Below, piece by piece: positions 7,972 to 15,657 of a DNA stretch of 45,689 bases. The stretch lies in contig NZ_CAJYTI010000021.1 of assembly GCF_913777625.1 (NCBI RefSeq), forward strand, positions 1-45,689, written 5' to 3'. Both the position numbers and the translations under genes were made by a program. The stretch is from an uncultured Sphingomonas sp. Lineage in GTDB: Bacteria > Pseudomonadota > Alphaproteobacteria > Sphingomonadales > Sphingomonadaceae. A model generated the notes under the pieces. The model was not told where the DNA came from, ran no database searches, and saw nothing but the letters and a program-made list of their open reading frames with translations. Every line of letters begins with the position of its first letter. Position 1 is the first letter of the stretch.

Positions 7972-8730
7972 TCACGGCCATTGCGGCGTCAGGGGGCGAT
8001 GGCTGCCGGCCGTACCGGCGACGATCCCTTGTGCCAGCGCCGTGCCGGCCGGGCTGAACGCAATGCCATCGGCGAGCACCTGCACGCCCAGCATCAGGCC
8101 GATGCCCCAGGCCCAGGCGGGATGGATGCGCCCACTCCGTCGATAATCGGCGATCACGCCGAGGATCGGGAACACCAGCACCGCCGCCAGCGCCGCATAC
8201 CAGGCATAGGGCATCAGCAGCGGCATCGGCAGCAGCCGGCCGAACCCCGGGCCGGTCAGGATCGCCATCGCGCAGTACATCAGCCGGCGGTGCCATCCGG
8301 TCTGCCGACGCGTCGCCAGCGCCGCTCCGACCAGTCCGGCGAACAGCAGCAGTTGCAGGGGATTGCTGATCAGGAACTGGCGAATGTCGAAGAAAAAGGG
8401 CGCGCCATGCTGCACCGAGAGCACCGTCATCAGCGTGCCCATCACCACCATCAGCGGCACCCAGAGCACGGACACCCAGCCCAGCCGGCGATGCAACGCC
8501 ACCGATCCGGTATCCACCAGCAGGTTCTGCGCAAGATAGAGCGCCACCCAGCCAAAGAAAACAAAGGCGTGAACGTGGAATATGGCAGGAACGGCGAAGC
8601 TCGATCGCCCCATGGCGAGACTCAGCGAAAACCCGGCAACGATTACCGCCGCCATCACGAACGCCATCACCAGAAAAAATCGCGTGTCGCCCCTCCGCAC
8701 GCGCGGCACATCCTGCACAATCGTTGCCAT
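7972..8730 (-). CDS. Polytopic membrane protein, function unknown
   Basis: A 252-residue integral membrane protein with about seven hydrophobic segments, starting after 'RRGDTRFF' ('LVMAFVMAAVIVAGFSLSLA', 'AIFHVHAFVFFGWVALYLAQ', 'WVSVLWVPLMVVMGTLMTV', and so on). A His-containing pattern, 'FHVHAFVFFGWVALY' followed by 'GSVALHRRLGWVS' and 'GWHRRLMYCAMAI', recalls small membrane proteins of the DUF2306/cytochrome-like type, where His residues may bind haem; this is only resemblance. ATG 8730 has a GGGGGG ribosome site 6 bp upstream. It stands alone between nadA and the MBL hydrolase, both on the same strand. Confidence 0.7.
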   Translation of the reverse strand: MATIVQDVPRVRRGDTRFFLVMAFVMAAVIVAGFSLSLAMGRSSFAVPAIFHVHAFVFFGWVALYLAQNLLVDTGSVALHRRLGWVSVLWVPLMVVMGTLMTVLSVQHGAPFFFDIRQFLISNPLQLLLFAGLVGAALATRRQTGWHRRLMYCAMAILTGPGFGRLLPMPLLMPYAWYAALAAVLVFPILGVIADYRRSGRIHPAWAWGIGLMLGVQVLADGIAFSPAGTALAQGIVAGTAGSHRPLTPQWP

Positions 8731-8820
8731 GATCAACCCCCCTTGACCTGGCACGACTCCCTACCACTATCCGGTCACCGCGACAATCGGACACCGACAG
8801 CAACGAAGGACTTGCCGCCG

Positions 8821-9687
8821 CTAGGCCGGCAGGCGCTGCCACCCCTCGCCTGCCGGTGCCACCCGCCCGCGCGCCTCGAGATCGAGCAGATGCGCGAGCA
8901 CCGATCGCCCCGCCGCGCCGTGCAGCCGCGGATCGAGACCGGCATACATGCGCTCGACCATGTCCGGGATCGTCGCGACGTCCTGCTCCAGCAGCCGCAG
9001 GATCTGCCCTTCGCGCTGCTTGCGGTGCCCGGCCAGCCCCCGGACGAAGCGATGCGGGGTGCCGATCGGATCGCCATGCGCGGGATAGTAGATGCGATCC
9101 TGCGGCCGCTGCATCAGCGTCTCGAGGCTGGCCATATAGGCCGCCATGTTGCCGTCCGGCGGGGCGACGACGGTGGTCGACCAGCCCATCACATGGTCGC
9201 CGGTGAACAGCGCGCCGCTTTCCTCCAGCGCGAAGCAGAGATGGTTGGAGGTATGCCCCGGCGTTGCGACGGCGGTGAGCGTCCAGCCCTGCCCCGCGAT
9301 CTGCGCGCCGTCCGCCAGCACGGCATCGGGCGCATAGCCGGTATCGAAGGCGGCATCCGCGCGCGGGCCGGCATCGTCGAGCACGAGCGGCGCACAGCCG
9401 ATGATCGGCGCGCCGGTCGCCGCCTTCAGCGCCGGTGCGGCCGGGCTGTGGTCGCGGTGGGTATGGGTGCACAGGATCGCCCGCACCGGCCGGCCGTCGA
9501 TCGCCGCCAGCAGGGCTGCGAGATGCTCGGCATCGTCGGGGCCCGGATCGATCACCGCGAGGTCGCTGGTGCCGACCAGATAGGTCTGCGTGCCGGTGTT
9601 GGTGAAAGGCGAGGGATTGCCCGCGAGGACCCGCGTCACCAGCGGTTCGAGCGCGATCGCAAGGCCCGTGGGCGCGTCATCGGTCAT
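8821..9687 (-). CDS. MBL-fold metallo-hydrolase (LACTB2 / glyoxalase II-like)
   Basis: A 288-residue metallo-beta-lactamase-fold protein. The metal motif 'THTHRDHS' is HxHxDH, followed by 'TPGHTSNHLCF' and 'LFTGDHVMGWSTTVVAPPDG', and 'YPAHGDPI' supplies the late His. The last 70 residues ('RFVRGLAGHRKQREGQI' onward) form the winged-helix C-terminal domain seen in LACTB2-type hydrolases. The 'NTGTQTYLVGTSDLAVIDPGP' region is also typical. Likely reaction: hydrolysis of a thioester, phosphodiester or lactone; the substrate is unknown. ATG 9687 is preferred over 9696 because a CAGGG site lies upstream. Confidence 0.85.
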   Translation of the reverse strand: MTDDAPTGLAIALEPLVTRVLAGNPSPFTNTGTQTYLVGTSDLAVIDPGPDDAEHLAALLAAIDGRPVRAILCTHTHRDHSPAAPALKAATGAPIIGCAPLVLDDAGPRADAAFDTGYAPDAVLADGAQIAGQGWTLTAVATPGHTSNHLCFALEESGALFTGDHVMGWSTTVVAPPDGNMAAYMASLETLMQRPQDRIYYPAHGDPIGTPHRFVRGLAGHRKQREGQILRLLEQDVATIPDMVERMYAGLDPRLHGAAGRSVLAHLLDLEARGRVAPAGEGWQRLPA

Positions 9688-9734
9688 GCCCTGCATTTGG
9701 GCATTCCGCGCGCCGAGGCAAGCGGAAGGGGGAG

Positions 9735-9767
9735 CGGGGCCGGCCCCGAAGGAGTAGGCCAGCCCCG
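9735..9767 (-). other. Long GC hairpin between the M56 gene and the MBL gene
   Basis: An 11-bp stem (735-745 with 757-767, one G-U pair) sits 43 bp after the M56 stop on the minus strand. It could end the blaI-M56 transcript, but no T-tract follows, so the terminator call is weak. Confidence 0.35.
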
Positions 9768-9809
9768 CCGAGTGCGCCGCTGCGGGGATTGTGCCGCGGC
9801 GCCCTACGC

Positions 9810-11471
9810 TCAATCGTCGCTATCGTCCTTGGCGTCGTCGCGCAGTTCGGCCAGCGCCTCGTCGATGCCCTTCAGCGCTTCGGCGCGCTGCGAGGGGCTG
9901 AGGCTGGACTGTGCCTCGATCGTGCGGCGGGCATGCTGCAGGCTCATCAGCGCGCTCTTCATCGCCATGTTCTTGCTCATCGCGGCCAGCTTTGCCGACT
10001 GGTCGGCATGCATCGCGCTCATCGCGGCGATGCGATCGCTGCAGATGATCATGATCTGCTTGTTGCCCTCCGTGCGGTGTTCGACCGTGGGCGAGGTGCC
10101 CTTGCCGCAACTGCCGTTGCGGATCTCCGGCAGGCTCGCCTGGAGCGCCGCCATGTCCGGCATGTCGGGCATGGTGATTTCCTGACGGGTCCCGTCCTTC
10201 CGGACGATCACCATCTTCTTGATCACCTTGCCGTCAGTGGCAGTGCGATCGACGCGAACGACCTGGTGCTTGCCGGCCGGCACCGGGGGGACAGGCGGCA
10301 CCGCAGGCGCGGCGGGCACGGCCCGGATCGCAGGCACGGCCGGTGCGGCAGGCGCGGCTCCGGTTACCGGCGCGACTGGCGCGACCGGCGCCGGCGGCGC
10401 GGGCGGCGACGGCGGCGCGTCCTGCACCTGAAGCGCCGCGCCCATGCTGGTGCGGATATGCTCGGCGGCCTGGCTGCCCGAGGCGGTCAGCGCCAGCGCG
10501 GCGAGCGAAACGGTGGTGATCCCGGCCAGCCCCGCGCCGATGCGGATGGGGGAAAGCTTCCGGTGGATCGAGAGCATGCGTAATCTCCCTTTGACGTCGT
10601 TTATGGTGTGGAGGTGACAAGCCGCCGAGACCGCGCCCCCATGCGCGGACTTGACGATCGCACGGCCATAAGCATGGCGCAGTGCCTGGGCGCGGCCGGC
10701 GAGCACCAGGGCGTCGCAGGCCATTTCCTGGTCGGCACGGAAGGCGCGAAACGCCCGCCATGCGACCGGATTGAACCAGTGGAGGGCCAGTACGATCAGC
10801 GCGGCCCAGTTGGCGATCAGGTCGCCGCGCAGATGGTGGCCAAGTTCATGGGCGAGCGCGAGATCGCGTTCGAGCTCGTCATAGCGTTCGGAAAAGTCGC
10901 GCGGAAAGGCGACGTACTTGCGGAAGATGCCGAAGGCGAGTGGACCGTGCGCGGCATCGGTCTCGATCACCCGCACCCGCCCTTCGGCCACGGTACGGTC
11001 GACCCGCGCCCGCGACAGCAGGTGGCGGCAGAAGCGGCGATGCGCGACGAGATGATAGGCAAGGAAGATCAGCGCGCCCGCGCCCCATAAAGCGAGGAGG
11101 AGCAGCGTCACGTTCAGTCCCTCGGCCACCGGCGTCGGCGCGACCAGCGCGGCGGGCAGGTGATGGCCGCCGGCGCTCAGGTCGATGGTGACCACCGCGC
11201 CCTGGTCGATGGTCGCCGGCAGCTTGGCGGGGTTCAGTACCCCCATCGCCACCGCCGGGGCCTCGGCCGCCCTGCGAGTGAGCGGCGCGAGCAGCGCGCT
11301 CAGATGCCACTGCCCCGGCAGCGGCGGCAGCAGCATCCGCGCGGCGGGCAGCACCCACAGCGCATAGGCAAGCTGCGGGCCGAACGCCTTGCGCACGGGT
11401 CCACGGAGGGCAAGCGCCAGCAGCATCAGCAGCGTGCTTGCGAGCAGGGTCTCGATCCACCAGCCGATCAT
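9810..11471 (-). CDS. M56 (BlaR1-type) membrane metallopeptidase with Pro/Ala linker and Met-rich C-terminal region
   Basis: A 553-residue protein. The N-terminal half has about four membrane segments and the gluzincin motif 'LAHELGHHLRGD' with the downstream 'EMACDALVL' that supplies the third zinc ligand, as in BlaR1/MecR1. A further hydrophobic segment ('GAGLAGITTVSLAALALTAS') leads to an extended Pro/Ala/Val linker (about residues 350-400), then a periplasmic part with 'KMVIVRKDGTRQE', two Cys (in 'GSCGKG' and 'MIICSD') and a Met/Ala-rich helix region. There is no penicillin-binding sensor domain, so the trigger is not beta-lactam binding as in BlaR1. By family knowledge it should cleave or inactivate the BlaI-type repressor. 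Its ATG overlaps the repressor stop (ATGA), so the pair is translationally coupled. Confidence 0.85.
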   Translation of the reverse strand: MIGWWIETLLASTLLMLLALALRGPVRKAFGPQLAYALWVLPAARMLLPPLPGQWHLSALLAPLTRRAAEAPAVAMGVLNPAKLPATIDQGAVVTIDLSAGGHHLPAALVAPTPVAEGLNVTLLLLALWGAGALIFLAYHLVAHRRFCRHLLSRARVDRTVAEGRVRVIETDAAHGPLAFGIFRKYVAFPRDFSERYDELERDLALAHELGHHLRGDLIANWAALIVLALHWFNPVAWRAFRAFRADQEMACDALVLAGRAQALRHAYGRAIVKSAHGGAVSAACHLHTINDVKGRLRMLSIHRKLSPIRIGAGLAGITTVSLAALALTASGSQAAEHIRTSMGAALQVQDAPPSPPAPPAPVAPVAPVTGAAPAAPAVPAIRAVPAAPAVPPVPPVPAGKHQVVRVDRTATDGKVIKKMVIVRKDGTRQEITMPDMPDMAALQASLPEIRNGSCGKGTSPTVEHRTEGNKQIMIICSDRIAAMSAMHADQSAKLAAMSKNMAMKSALMSLQHARRTIEAQSSLSPSQRAEALKGIDEALAELRDDAKDDSDD

Positions 11472-11836
11472 TGCTTCAGCTCCTTCAGGAGAGCTTCGAT
11501 TTCGGCGATGTCCTGGTCGGTGATGGCGTCGCGTTCCGCCAGATGCGCCACCAGCGGCGTCAGCCGGCCGCCGAACAGCCGGTCGATCAGTTTGCGCGAT
11601 TCCCCTACCACATAATCGCCCCGCGCGACGAGCGGGCGATAGCGATAGCGCCGCCCCTCTTCCTCATGCGCGATGACGTTCTTGGCGAGCAGCCGCCCGA
11701 GCAATGTCTTGACCGTGTTGGCGCTCCAGCCGCGATCGGCGGGCACCCGCTCGGTCACTTCCTGCGCGGTGAGCGGCGATTCCTCCCACAGAACCTCCAT
11801 CACCGCATGTTCGGCTTCGCTGATTCGCTCGGTCAT
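11468..11836 (-). CDS. BlaI/MecI-family repressor
   Basis: A 122-residue protein, normal length for the penicillinase-repressor family. The winged HTH reads 'ISEAEHAVMEVLWEESPLTAQEV', 'RGWSANTVKTLLGRLLAKNVIAHEEEGRRYRYRPL' in order, and the C-terminal helices ('LTPLVAHLAERDAITDQDIAEIEALLKEL') provide the dimer. The family represses its own operon until the M56 partner triggers its cleavage. The two TAC-N4-GTA sites 12-48 bp upstream of this start fit autoregulation. The gene overlaps the M56 gene by 4 nt. Confidence 0.93.
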   Translation of the reverse strand: MTERISEAEHAVMEVLWEESPLTAQEVTERVPADRGWSANTVKTLLGRLLAKNVIAHEEEGRRYRYRPLVARGDYVVGESRKLIDRLFGGRLTPLVAHLAERDAITDQDIAEIEALLKELKQ

Positions 11837-11847
11837 ACACCCTCACT

Positions 11848-11884
11848 GACTACGCTTGTAATCGTCTCGATTACGTCTGTAGTC
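11848..11884. promoter_or_regulatory. Double BlaI-type operator
   Basis: Two TAC-N4-GTA boxes (11851-11860 and 11872-11881) lie 21 bp apart, about two helical turns. They also sit inside a larger dyad, GACTAC-N4-GTAATCG / CGATTAC-N4-GTAGTC, with a 3-bp centre. The pattern matches the TACA/TGTA style of BlaI/MecI operators and lies just before the repressor gene. Confidence 0.8.
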
Positions 11885-12163
11885 AAGCCGCTGAATGCTT
11901 GGTGAACGGCAGCGTGCCGGCAGCCGAAGCGTCGGTGCGCTTTACAGGTGGCGACGATGGTTAACGGCGATTGACCACCGCAAGCCGCAGGCGGCCGCAC
12001 TTCGCCGATCTTGGCACGCGCCCTGCAACAAGAAAGGCACGAAGCGTCTCTCCCCCAAGACGCTCCAGCGTCCCCCCAGACGCTCAGGGCGGATCGATGG
12101 TTCACCGGCATGGCCATCGATCCGCCCACACCGGCTTTTTTGCCCCCCCCATCACCGCCCCAT

Positions 12164-12259
12164 CGTCATCCCCGCGAAGGCGGGGATCCATTGGTGGGGG
12201 CGTCTCGGCTCTTTCGGAAACGTCCTGGCAAATGGATTCCCGCCTTCGCGGGAATGACG
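12164..12259. repeat. REP-like hairpin pair 1 (inverted, 29-bp units)
   Basis: Two 29-bp units face each other: 12164-12192 and, inverted, 12231-12259, with 38 bp between. Each unit is a hairpin (CCCCGC-GAAG-GCGGGG in one, TCCCGC-GAAG-GCGGGA in the other) flanked by CGTCAT and ATCCATT. The same pair recurs at 13407-13503. Nothing gene-like was seen in the rest of the 11885-12291 gap except C-rich runs. Confidence 0.85.
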
Positions 12260-12291
12260 GATAGGGGTGCAGGGAGAGCCCCCCCCCCAAA

Positions 12292-12325
12292 CGAAAAGGG
12301 CCCCCGCCGCCAGCGAGAGCCCTTC
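12292..12325 (-). terminator. Rho-independent terminator after grxD
   Basis: On the minus strand a 10-bp stem (322-313 with 307-298, two G-U pairs) and 5-nt loop are followed by TTTTCGTTT. It lies about 28 bp after the grxD stop and should end the DUF1476-bolA-grxD transcript. Confidence 0.75.
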
Positions 12326-12349
12326 CCTTCCTCCGGTACGAACCGCGTC

Positions 12350-12682
12350 TCAGGCCGAAGCCGCGACGCCCTTGTCGGCCATCAGCTGGGTCAGCTCGCC
12401 GCTTTCGTACATTTCCATCATGATGTCCGAACCGCCGACGAACTCGCCCTTCACATAGAGCTGGGGGATGGTCGGCCAGTCGGAAAAGGCCTTGATGCCC
12501 TGGCGGACGCCCTGGTCCTGCAGCACGTCGACGCTGTCGAACTCGACGCCGAGATGGTTGAGGATCGCCACCGCGCGGCTCGAAAAGCCGCACTGGGGGA
12601 ACAGGGGGCTGCCCTTCATGAACAGCAGCACGTCGCTGCCGTCGACCAACTGCTGGATGCGGGCCTGGGTATCGTCGGTCAT
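12350..12682 (-). CDS. grxD: Grx4-family monothiol glutaredoxin
   Basis: A 110-residue CGFS-type glutaredoxin. The active site 'GSPLFPQCGFSSRAV' has the single redox/cluster Cys, and 'SDWPTIPQLYVKGEFVGGSD' supplies the TVP-like cis-Pro and glutathione-binding GG(C/S)D motifs. These proteins carry a bridging [2Fe-2S] cluster with glutathione and pass it to apo-proteins, often as a heterodimer with BolA. It starts 3 nt after the bolA stop, consistent with joint function in Fe-S trafficking. The length and sequence are ordinary for alphaproteobacteria. Confidence 0.95.
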   Translation of the reverse strand: MTDDTQARIQQLVDGSDVLLFMKGSPLFPQCGFSSRAVAILNHLGVEFDSVDVLQDQGVRQGIKAFSDWPTIPQLYVKGEFVGGSDIMMEMYESGELTQLMADKGVAASA

Positions 12683-12685
12683 TGC

Positions 12686-12925
12686 TTACTCCTCGGGCGT
12701 CGCTTCGGTGGTCAGCTGGAGCGCGTGGAGCACGCCGCCCATCCGTCCACCCAGCGCCGCATAGACGGCCTGGTGTTGCCGCACGCGCGGCATGCCCCGG
12801 AACATGGGGGCGACAACCCGCGCTGCATAGTGGTCGCCGTCCCCTGCCAGATCGGTGATCTCGATCTGGGCGTCGGGGATGCCGGCGCGGATCAGCGCCT
12901 CGATCTCGGCAGCGGGCATCGGCAT
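12686..12925 (-). CDS. BolA family protein
   Basis: A 79-residue BolA/IbaG-type protein. The KH-like fold is seen in 'AAEIEALIRAGIPDAQIEI', 'DGDHYAARVVAPMFRGMPRVRQHQAVYAAL' and the C-terminal 'VLHALQLTT', where the conserved His (in 'VLHAL' and 'DGDHY') can help bind the Fe-S cluster shared with a CGFS glutaredoxin. It is packed between the DUF1476 gene (1-nt gap) and grxD (3-nt gap), a common alphaproteobacterial trio. The exact paralogue (BolA versus IbaG/YrbA) is not settled; the short length and 'H-Y-x-x-x-V' favour the IbaG type. Confidence 0.92.
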   Translation of the reverse strand: MPMPAAEIEALIRAGIPDAQIEITDLAGDGDHYAARVVAPMFRGMPRVRQHQAVYAALGGRMGGVLHALQLTTEATPEE

Positions 12926-12926
12926 G

Positions 12927-13250
12927 TTACTTGGATTCCATCAGCTGGCGGCGCGCCTCGACGGTCTGCTCCTCGATCGCGCGGCGCACGGTGGCGTCGT
13001 CGATCTCGACATTCGCCGCGAGCATGTCGCCGAGCAGCTTGCGGATCACGTCCTCGTCGCCGGCTTCCTCGAAATCGGCCTGGACGACGGCCTTGGCATA
13101 GGCGTCGGTCTCTTCGGGCGTGAGGCCCATCTTGGCGGCGGCCCACTGGCCGAGCAGCTTGTTGCGGCGCGCGGTGATGCGGAACGCCATATCCTCGTCG
13201 CGCGCGAACTTCGCCTCGAACGCCCGTTCGCGATCGTCGAATGCGGTCAT
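12927..13250 (-). CDS. DUF1476 protein, ATPase inhibitor subunit zeta homologue
   Basis: A 107-residue helical protein with the family start 'FDDRERAFEAKFARDEDMAF' and 'ARRNKLLGQWAAAKMGL', then 'YAKAVVQADFEEAGDEDVI'. In Paracoccus the homologous zeta subunit binds the F1 part of ATP synthase and blocks ATP hydrolysis; whether this one does is inferred from family. Two adjacent ATGs (13253, 13250) follow an AAGGGG site; I use 13250, which has better spacing. It is first in the bolA-grxD operon. Confidence 0.88.
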   Translation of the reverse strand: MTAFDDRERAFEAKFARDEDMAFRITARRNKLLGQWAAAKMGLTPEETDAYAKAVVQADFEEAGDEDVIRKLLGDMLAANVEIDDATVRRAIEEQTVEARRQLMESK

Positions 13251-13406
13251 CATATGCCCCTTAGCTAAACTCGGGACCGAGATAGGAGGGCGGGGCCGCG
13301 CTGGCAACGGGGGAGGTTCCGGATGGCGGGCCGAAGCGTCCGTCCTACGCCACCAAGGCCGAGTTATCGACTTCAACGTCAAGGTATAACGGAGCCTCCA
13401 AACCAT

Positions 13407-13503
13407 CGTCATTCCCGCGAAAGCGGGAATCCATTCGCCTGTACGCTGGGGGATAGGACCGCGGCTTCAGCGCCAATGGATCCCCGCCTTTGCGGGGATG
13501 ACG
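13407..13503. repeat. REP-like hairpin pair 2 (inverted, 29-bp units)
   Basis: Units at 13407-13435 and, inverted, 13475-13503 with 39 bp between. One unit has the TCCCGC/GCGGGA stem and the other the CCCCGC/GCGGGG stem, the opposite order to pair 1. It lies in the 13251-13568 gap between the DUF1476 gene and the small membrane gene; nothing else gene-like is visible there. Confidence 0.85.
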
Positions 13504-13568
13504 CCGATATTGGGACCGGGCGAGTCCAACAGCGAGGGGAAGGATAGAGGTGCGGACGGTTGCGGAGG

Positions 13569-13721
13569 TCACAGGCGTAGCGCGATGGCGATGATCGCAG
13601 CGGCAATCAGAAATGGCGCCAGAAACGCCGCAACACCGCCGAACCACCCCCATTTCCGATAGGCCCGCTCGATCCCGAACTCCCAGCAGAATTCGAAAAC
13701 GGCTCCCACGACCTCCGCCAT
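13569..13721 (-). CDS. Small membrane protein (50 aa), unknown
   Basis: A 50-residue reading frame with a soluble, aromatic N-terminus ('VVGAVFEFCWEFGIERAYRKWGW') and a single hydrophobic helix ('VAAFLAPFLIAAAIIAIALRL') ending at the stop. A CTGGGGGTG ribosome site lies about 5 bp before the ATG at 13721. It is 83 bp after the quinone oxidoreductase stop on the same strand. No family is recognised; the call rests on the signal-like composition and the ribosome site. Confidence 0.5.
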   Translation of the reverse strand: MAEVVGAVFEFCWEFGIERAYRKWGWFGGVAAFLAPFLIAAAIIAIALRL

Positions 13722-13804
13722 GCCAACACCCCCAGGTACTACCGGAGCATCGCGCGCCTCCACTTTGAAGGCAAGCCGGAGACTCAAGGGCGCGTCGGTA
13801 CCCC

Positions 13805-14806
13805 CTACCCCGCCACCCGCACCACCACCTTCCCGATCACCGCCCGCGCCGCCATCTTGGCGATGGCCGCGCCGCCCTCCGCAAACGGAAACACCTCCGT
13901 CACCCGCGGCGCGATCTTGCCGTCGCTCCACAGCCGGAACAGCGTGTCGACATGCGTGCGGTTGGCCTGGGGATCGCGCGCGGCGAAGGCGCCCCAGAAC
14001 ACGCCGCACACGTCGCAGCTCTTGAGCAGCGTCAGGTTGAGCGGCAGCTTCGGGATGCCCGCCGGGAAGCCCACCACCAGATAGCGCCCCTCCCAGCCGA
14101 TCGCGCGCAGTGCCGGCTCGGCATAGTCGCCGCCGACCGGATCGTAGATCACGTCCGCCCCCTTGGGGCCGACCGCCGCCTTGAACGCCTCGGCCAGCGC
14201 CTTCGATGCTTCCTTGTCGAGGGGCCCGCGCGGATAGACGAGCGTCGCATCCGCCCCCGCCGCCCGCGCCGCCTCGGCCTTGTCCTCGGAGGAGACCGCC
14301 GCCACCACCGTCGCGCCGTATGCCTTGCCCAGCTCGATCGCCGCGAGCCCGACGCCGCCCGCCGCGCCGAGCACCAGCAGCGTCTGGCCGGCCTTCAGCT
14401 TGCCGCGATCAAGCAGCGCATGGATCGTCGTCGCATAGGTGAGCAGCAGTGCCGCACCGTCCTCGAAGCTGCGACCCTCGGGCAGCCGGTAGAGCTGCGC
14501 CGGGCTCAGCACCAGCTTCTCGACCAGCCCGCCATGGCCCGGCACCGCGATCACCCGGTCGCCCGGTGCCCAGTCGGTGACGCCCTCGCCTACCGCTTCG
14601 ATCACACCGGCGATCTCGCCGCCCGGCGCGAACGGGCGGGGCGGCTTGAACTGGTAGCGATCCTCGATGATCAGCACGTCGGGATAGTTGATCGCGCAGG
14701 CGCGCACGCCAACCAGCACCTGGCCTTTCCCGACTGCGGGATCGGCCACCTCTTCCAGGCTTAGAGTATCAGGTCCGCCCGACGCCTTCGACAGCAACGC
14801 CTTCAT
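13805..14806 (-). CDS. NADPH:quinone oxidoreductase-type medium-chain dehydrogenase
   Basis: A 333-residue MDR-superfamily enzyme, zinc-less quinone oxidoreductase type. The N-terminal GroES-like domain has '[16 protein letters not shown]' and '[19 protein letters not shown]', and the Rossmann domain has '[22 protein letters not shown]' with '[18 protein letters not shown]' for NADPH binding. Zinc ligands of alcohol dehydrogenases are absent. The start at 14806 has GGAGG 5 bp upstream and lies inside the 3' end of leuD, giving a 38-bp overlap in another frame. It may reduce quinones or enals; the substrate is unknown. Confidence 0.88.
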   Translation of the reverse strand: MKALLSKASGGPDTLSLEEVADPAVGKGQVLVGVRACAINYPDVLIIEDRYQFKPPRPFAPGGEIAGVIEAVGEGVTDWAPGDRVIAVPGHGGLVEKLVLSPAQLYRLPEGRSFEDGAALLLTYATTIHALLDRGKLKAGQTLLVLGAAGGVGLAAIELGKAYGATVVAAVSSEDKAEAARAAGADATLVYPRGPLDKEASKALAEAFKAAVGPKGADVIYDPVGGDYAEPALRAIGWEGRYLVVGFPAGIPKLPLNLTLLKSCDVCGVFWGAFAARDPQANRTHVDTLFRLWSDGKIAPRVTEVFPFAEGGAAIAKMAARAVIGKVVVRVAG

Positions 14807-15398
14807 GTCCGCCTCCACCAGCGATCCACGGGCGTTCATGCGCAACCGCGGATTCGAATTTCGAAATCGCGGTATCTTGTGCCAGCGTCATGCCGATCTC
14901 GTCCAGCCCCTGCATCAGGCAGTCGCGGCGGAACGGGTCGAGCTCGAAGGCGAAGCGGTCCTGGAAGTCCGTCGTGACGGTCATCGTCTCCAGGTCGACG
15001 GTGATCTCGTTGGCGGTCGCCACCTGCACCAGCCGGTCGATCGCCGCCTGCGGCAGCACGACGGTGACGATACCGTTCTTGAAGGCGTTGCCCGAGAAGA
15101 TGTCCGAAAAGCTCGGCGCGATCACCGCCTTGATGCCCATATCGGCGAGCGCCCAGGCGGCATGCTCGCGGCTGGAGCCGCAGCCGAAATTCTCGCCTGC
15201 CACGAGGATCGGGCTGCCGGCATAGCGCGGATCGTCGAACAGGTTGCCCGGCTCCGCGCGAACGCTCTCGAACGCGCCCTTGCCCAGCCCCTCGCGCGTC
15301 GTGGTCTTCAGCCAGTGCGCGGGGATGATGATATCCGTATCGATGTTCTTCGCGCCCCAGGGATAGGCGCGCCCCGAAACCTGCTGGATCGGCTCCAT
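14769..15398 (-). CDS. leuD: 3-isopropylmalate dehydratase small subunit
   Basis: A 209-residue LeuD. Blocks: '[20 protein letters not shown]' (the swivel-domain start), '[21 protein letters not shown]', '[21 protein letters not shown]', and '[19 protein letters not shown]'. With LeuC it isomerises 2-isopropylmalate to 3-isopropylmalate in leucine synthesis. The last ~15 residues after 'HERPWI' are Gly-rich and overlap the next gene, suggesting the stop codon was lost once and the frame extended. A 46-residue peptide gene separates it from leuC. Confidence 0.95.
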   Translation of the reverse strand: MEPIQQVSGRAYPWGAKNIDTDIIIPAHWLKTTTREGLGKGAFESVRAEPGNLFDDPRYAGSPILVAGENFGCGSSREHAAWALADMGIKAVIAPSFSDIFSGNAFKNGIVTVVLPQAAIDRLVQVATANEITVDLETMTVTTDFQDRFAFELDPFRRDCLMQGLDEIGMTLAQDTAISKFESAVAHERPWIAGGGGHEGVAVEGVGRT

Positions 15399-15496
15399 CA
15401 GCGGCGCTCCGCCGACACGGTGTTCAGATGCATGGACACAGCTTTCCTAACGAGTGGCCGGCAGCCACCCCAATTTCCGGCAATCGGCCGCCCGCG

Positions 15497-15637
15497 TCAG
15501 CGCGGTGCGACGACGGCTCGCTCGAGCGCCGGGATCGTCTTGATCGGCGTCTCCGGCCGCGGATAGGCACCCGCATAGGCTGCGGCGACACCGCTCAGAA
15601 TGGTTCCGGCAATCAATGCGACGAGCGCCTTTTTCAC
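15497..15637 (-). CDS. Small exported peptide between leuC and leuD (46 aa)
   Basis: A 46-residue frame starting with GTG at 15637, preceded by a GGGGAGA ribosome site. It begins with a Sec signal ('MKKALVALIAGTILSGVAAAY', cut near AYA-GA), leaving about 20-25 residues ('PRPETPIKTIPALERAVVAP'). It starts 21 nt after the leuC stop and ends about 100 nt before leuD, so it is transcribed in the leucine operon. No family recognised. The signal peptide and ribosome site support it as real. Confidence 0.65.
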   Translation of the reverse strand: MKKALVALIAGTILSGVAAAYAGAYPRPETPIKTIPALERAVVAPR

Positions 15638-15657
15638 GGCGTCTCTCCCCTTAACTA

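Noticed and set aside
7762..10185. An 807-codon plus-strand frame
   Set aside because: It runs antisense through three convincing genes (membrane protein, MBL hydrolase, M56 C-terminus) and has no domain.
10280..10440. GC-rich near-repeat (Pro/Ala codons) as a possible CRISPR or tandem repeat
   Set aside because: No regular unit or spacers; it encodes the Pro/Ala linker of the M56 protein.
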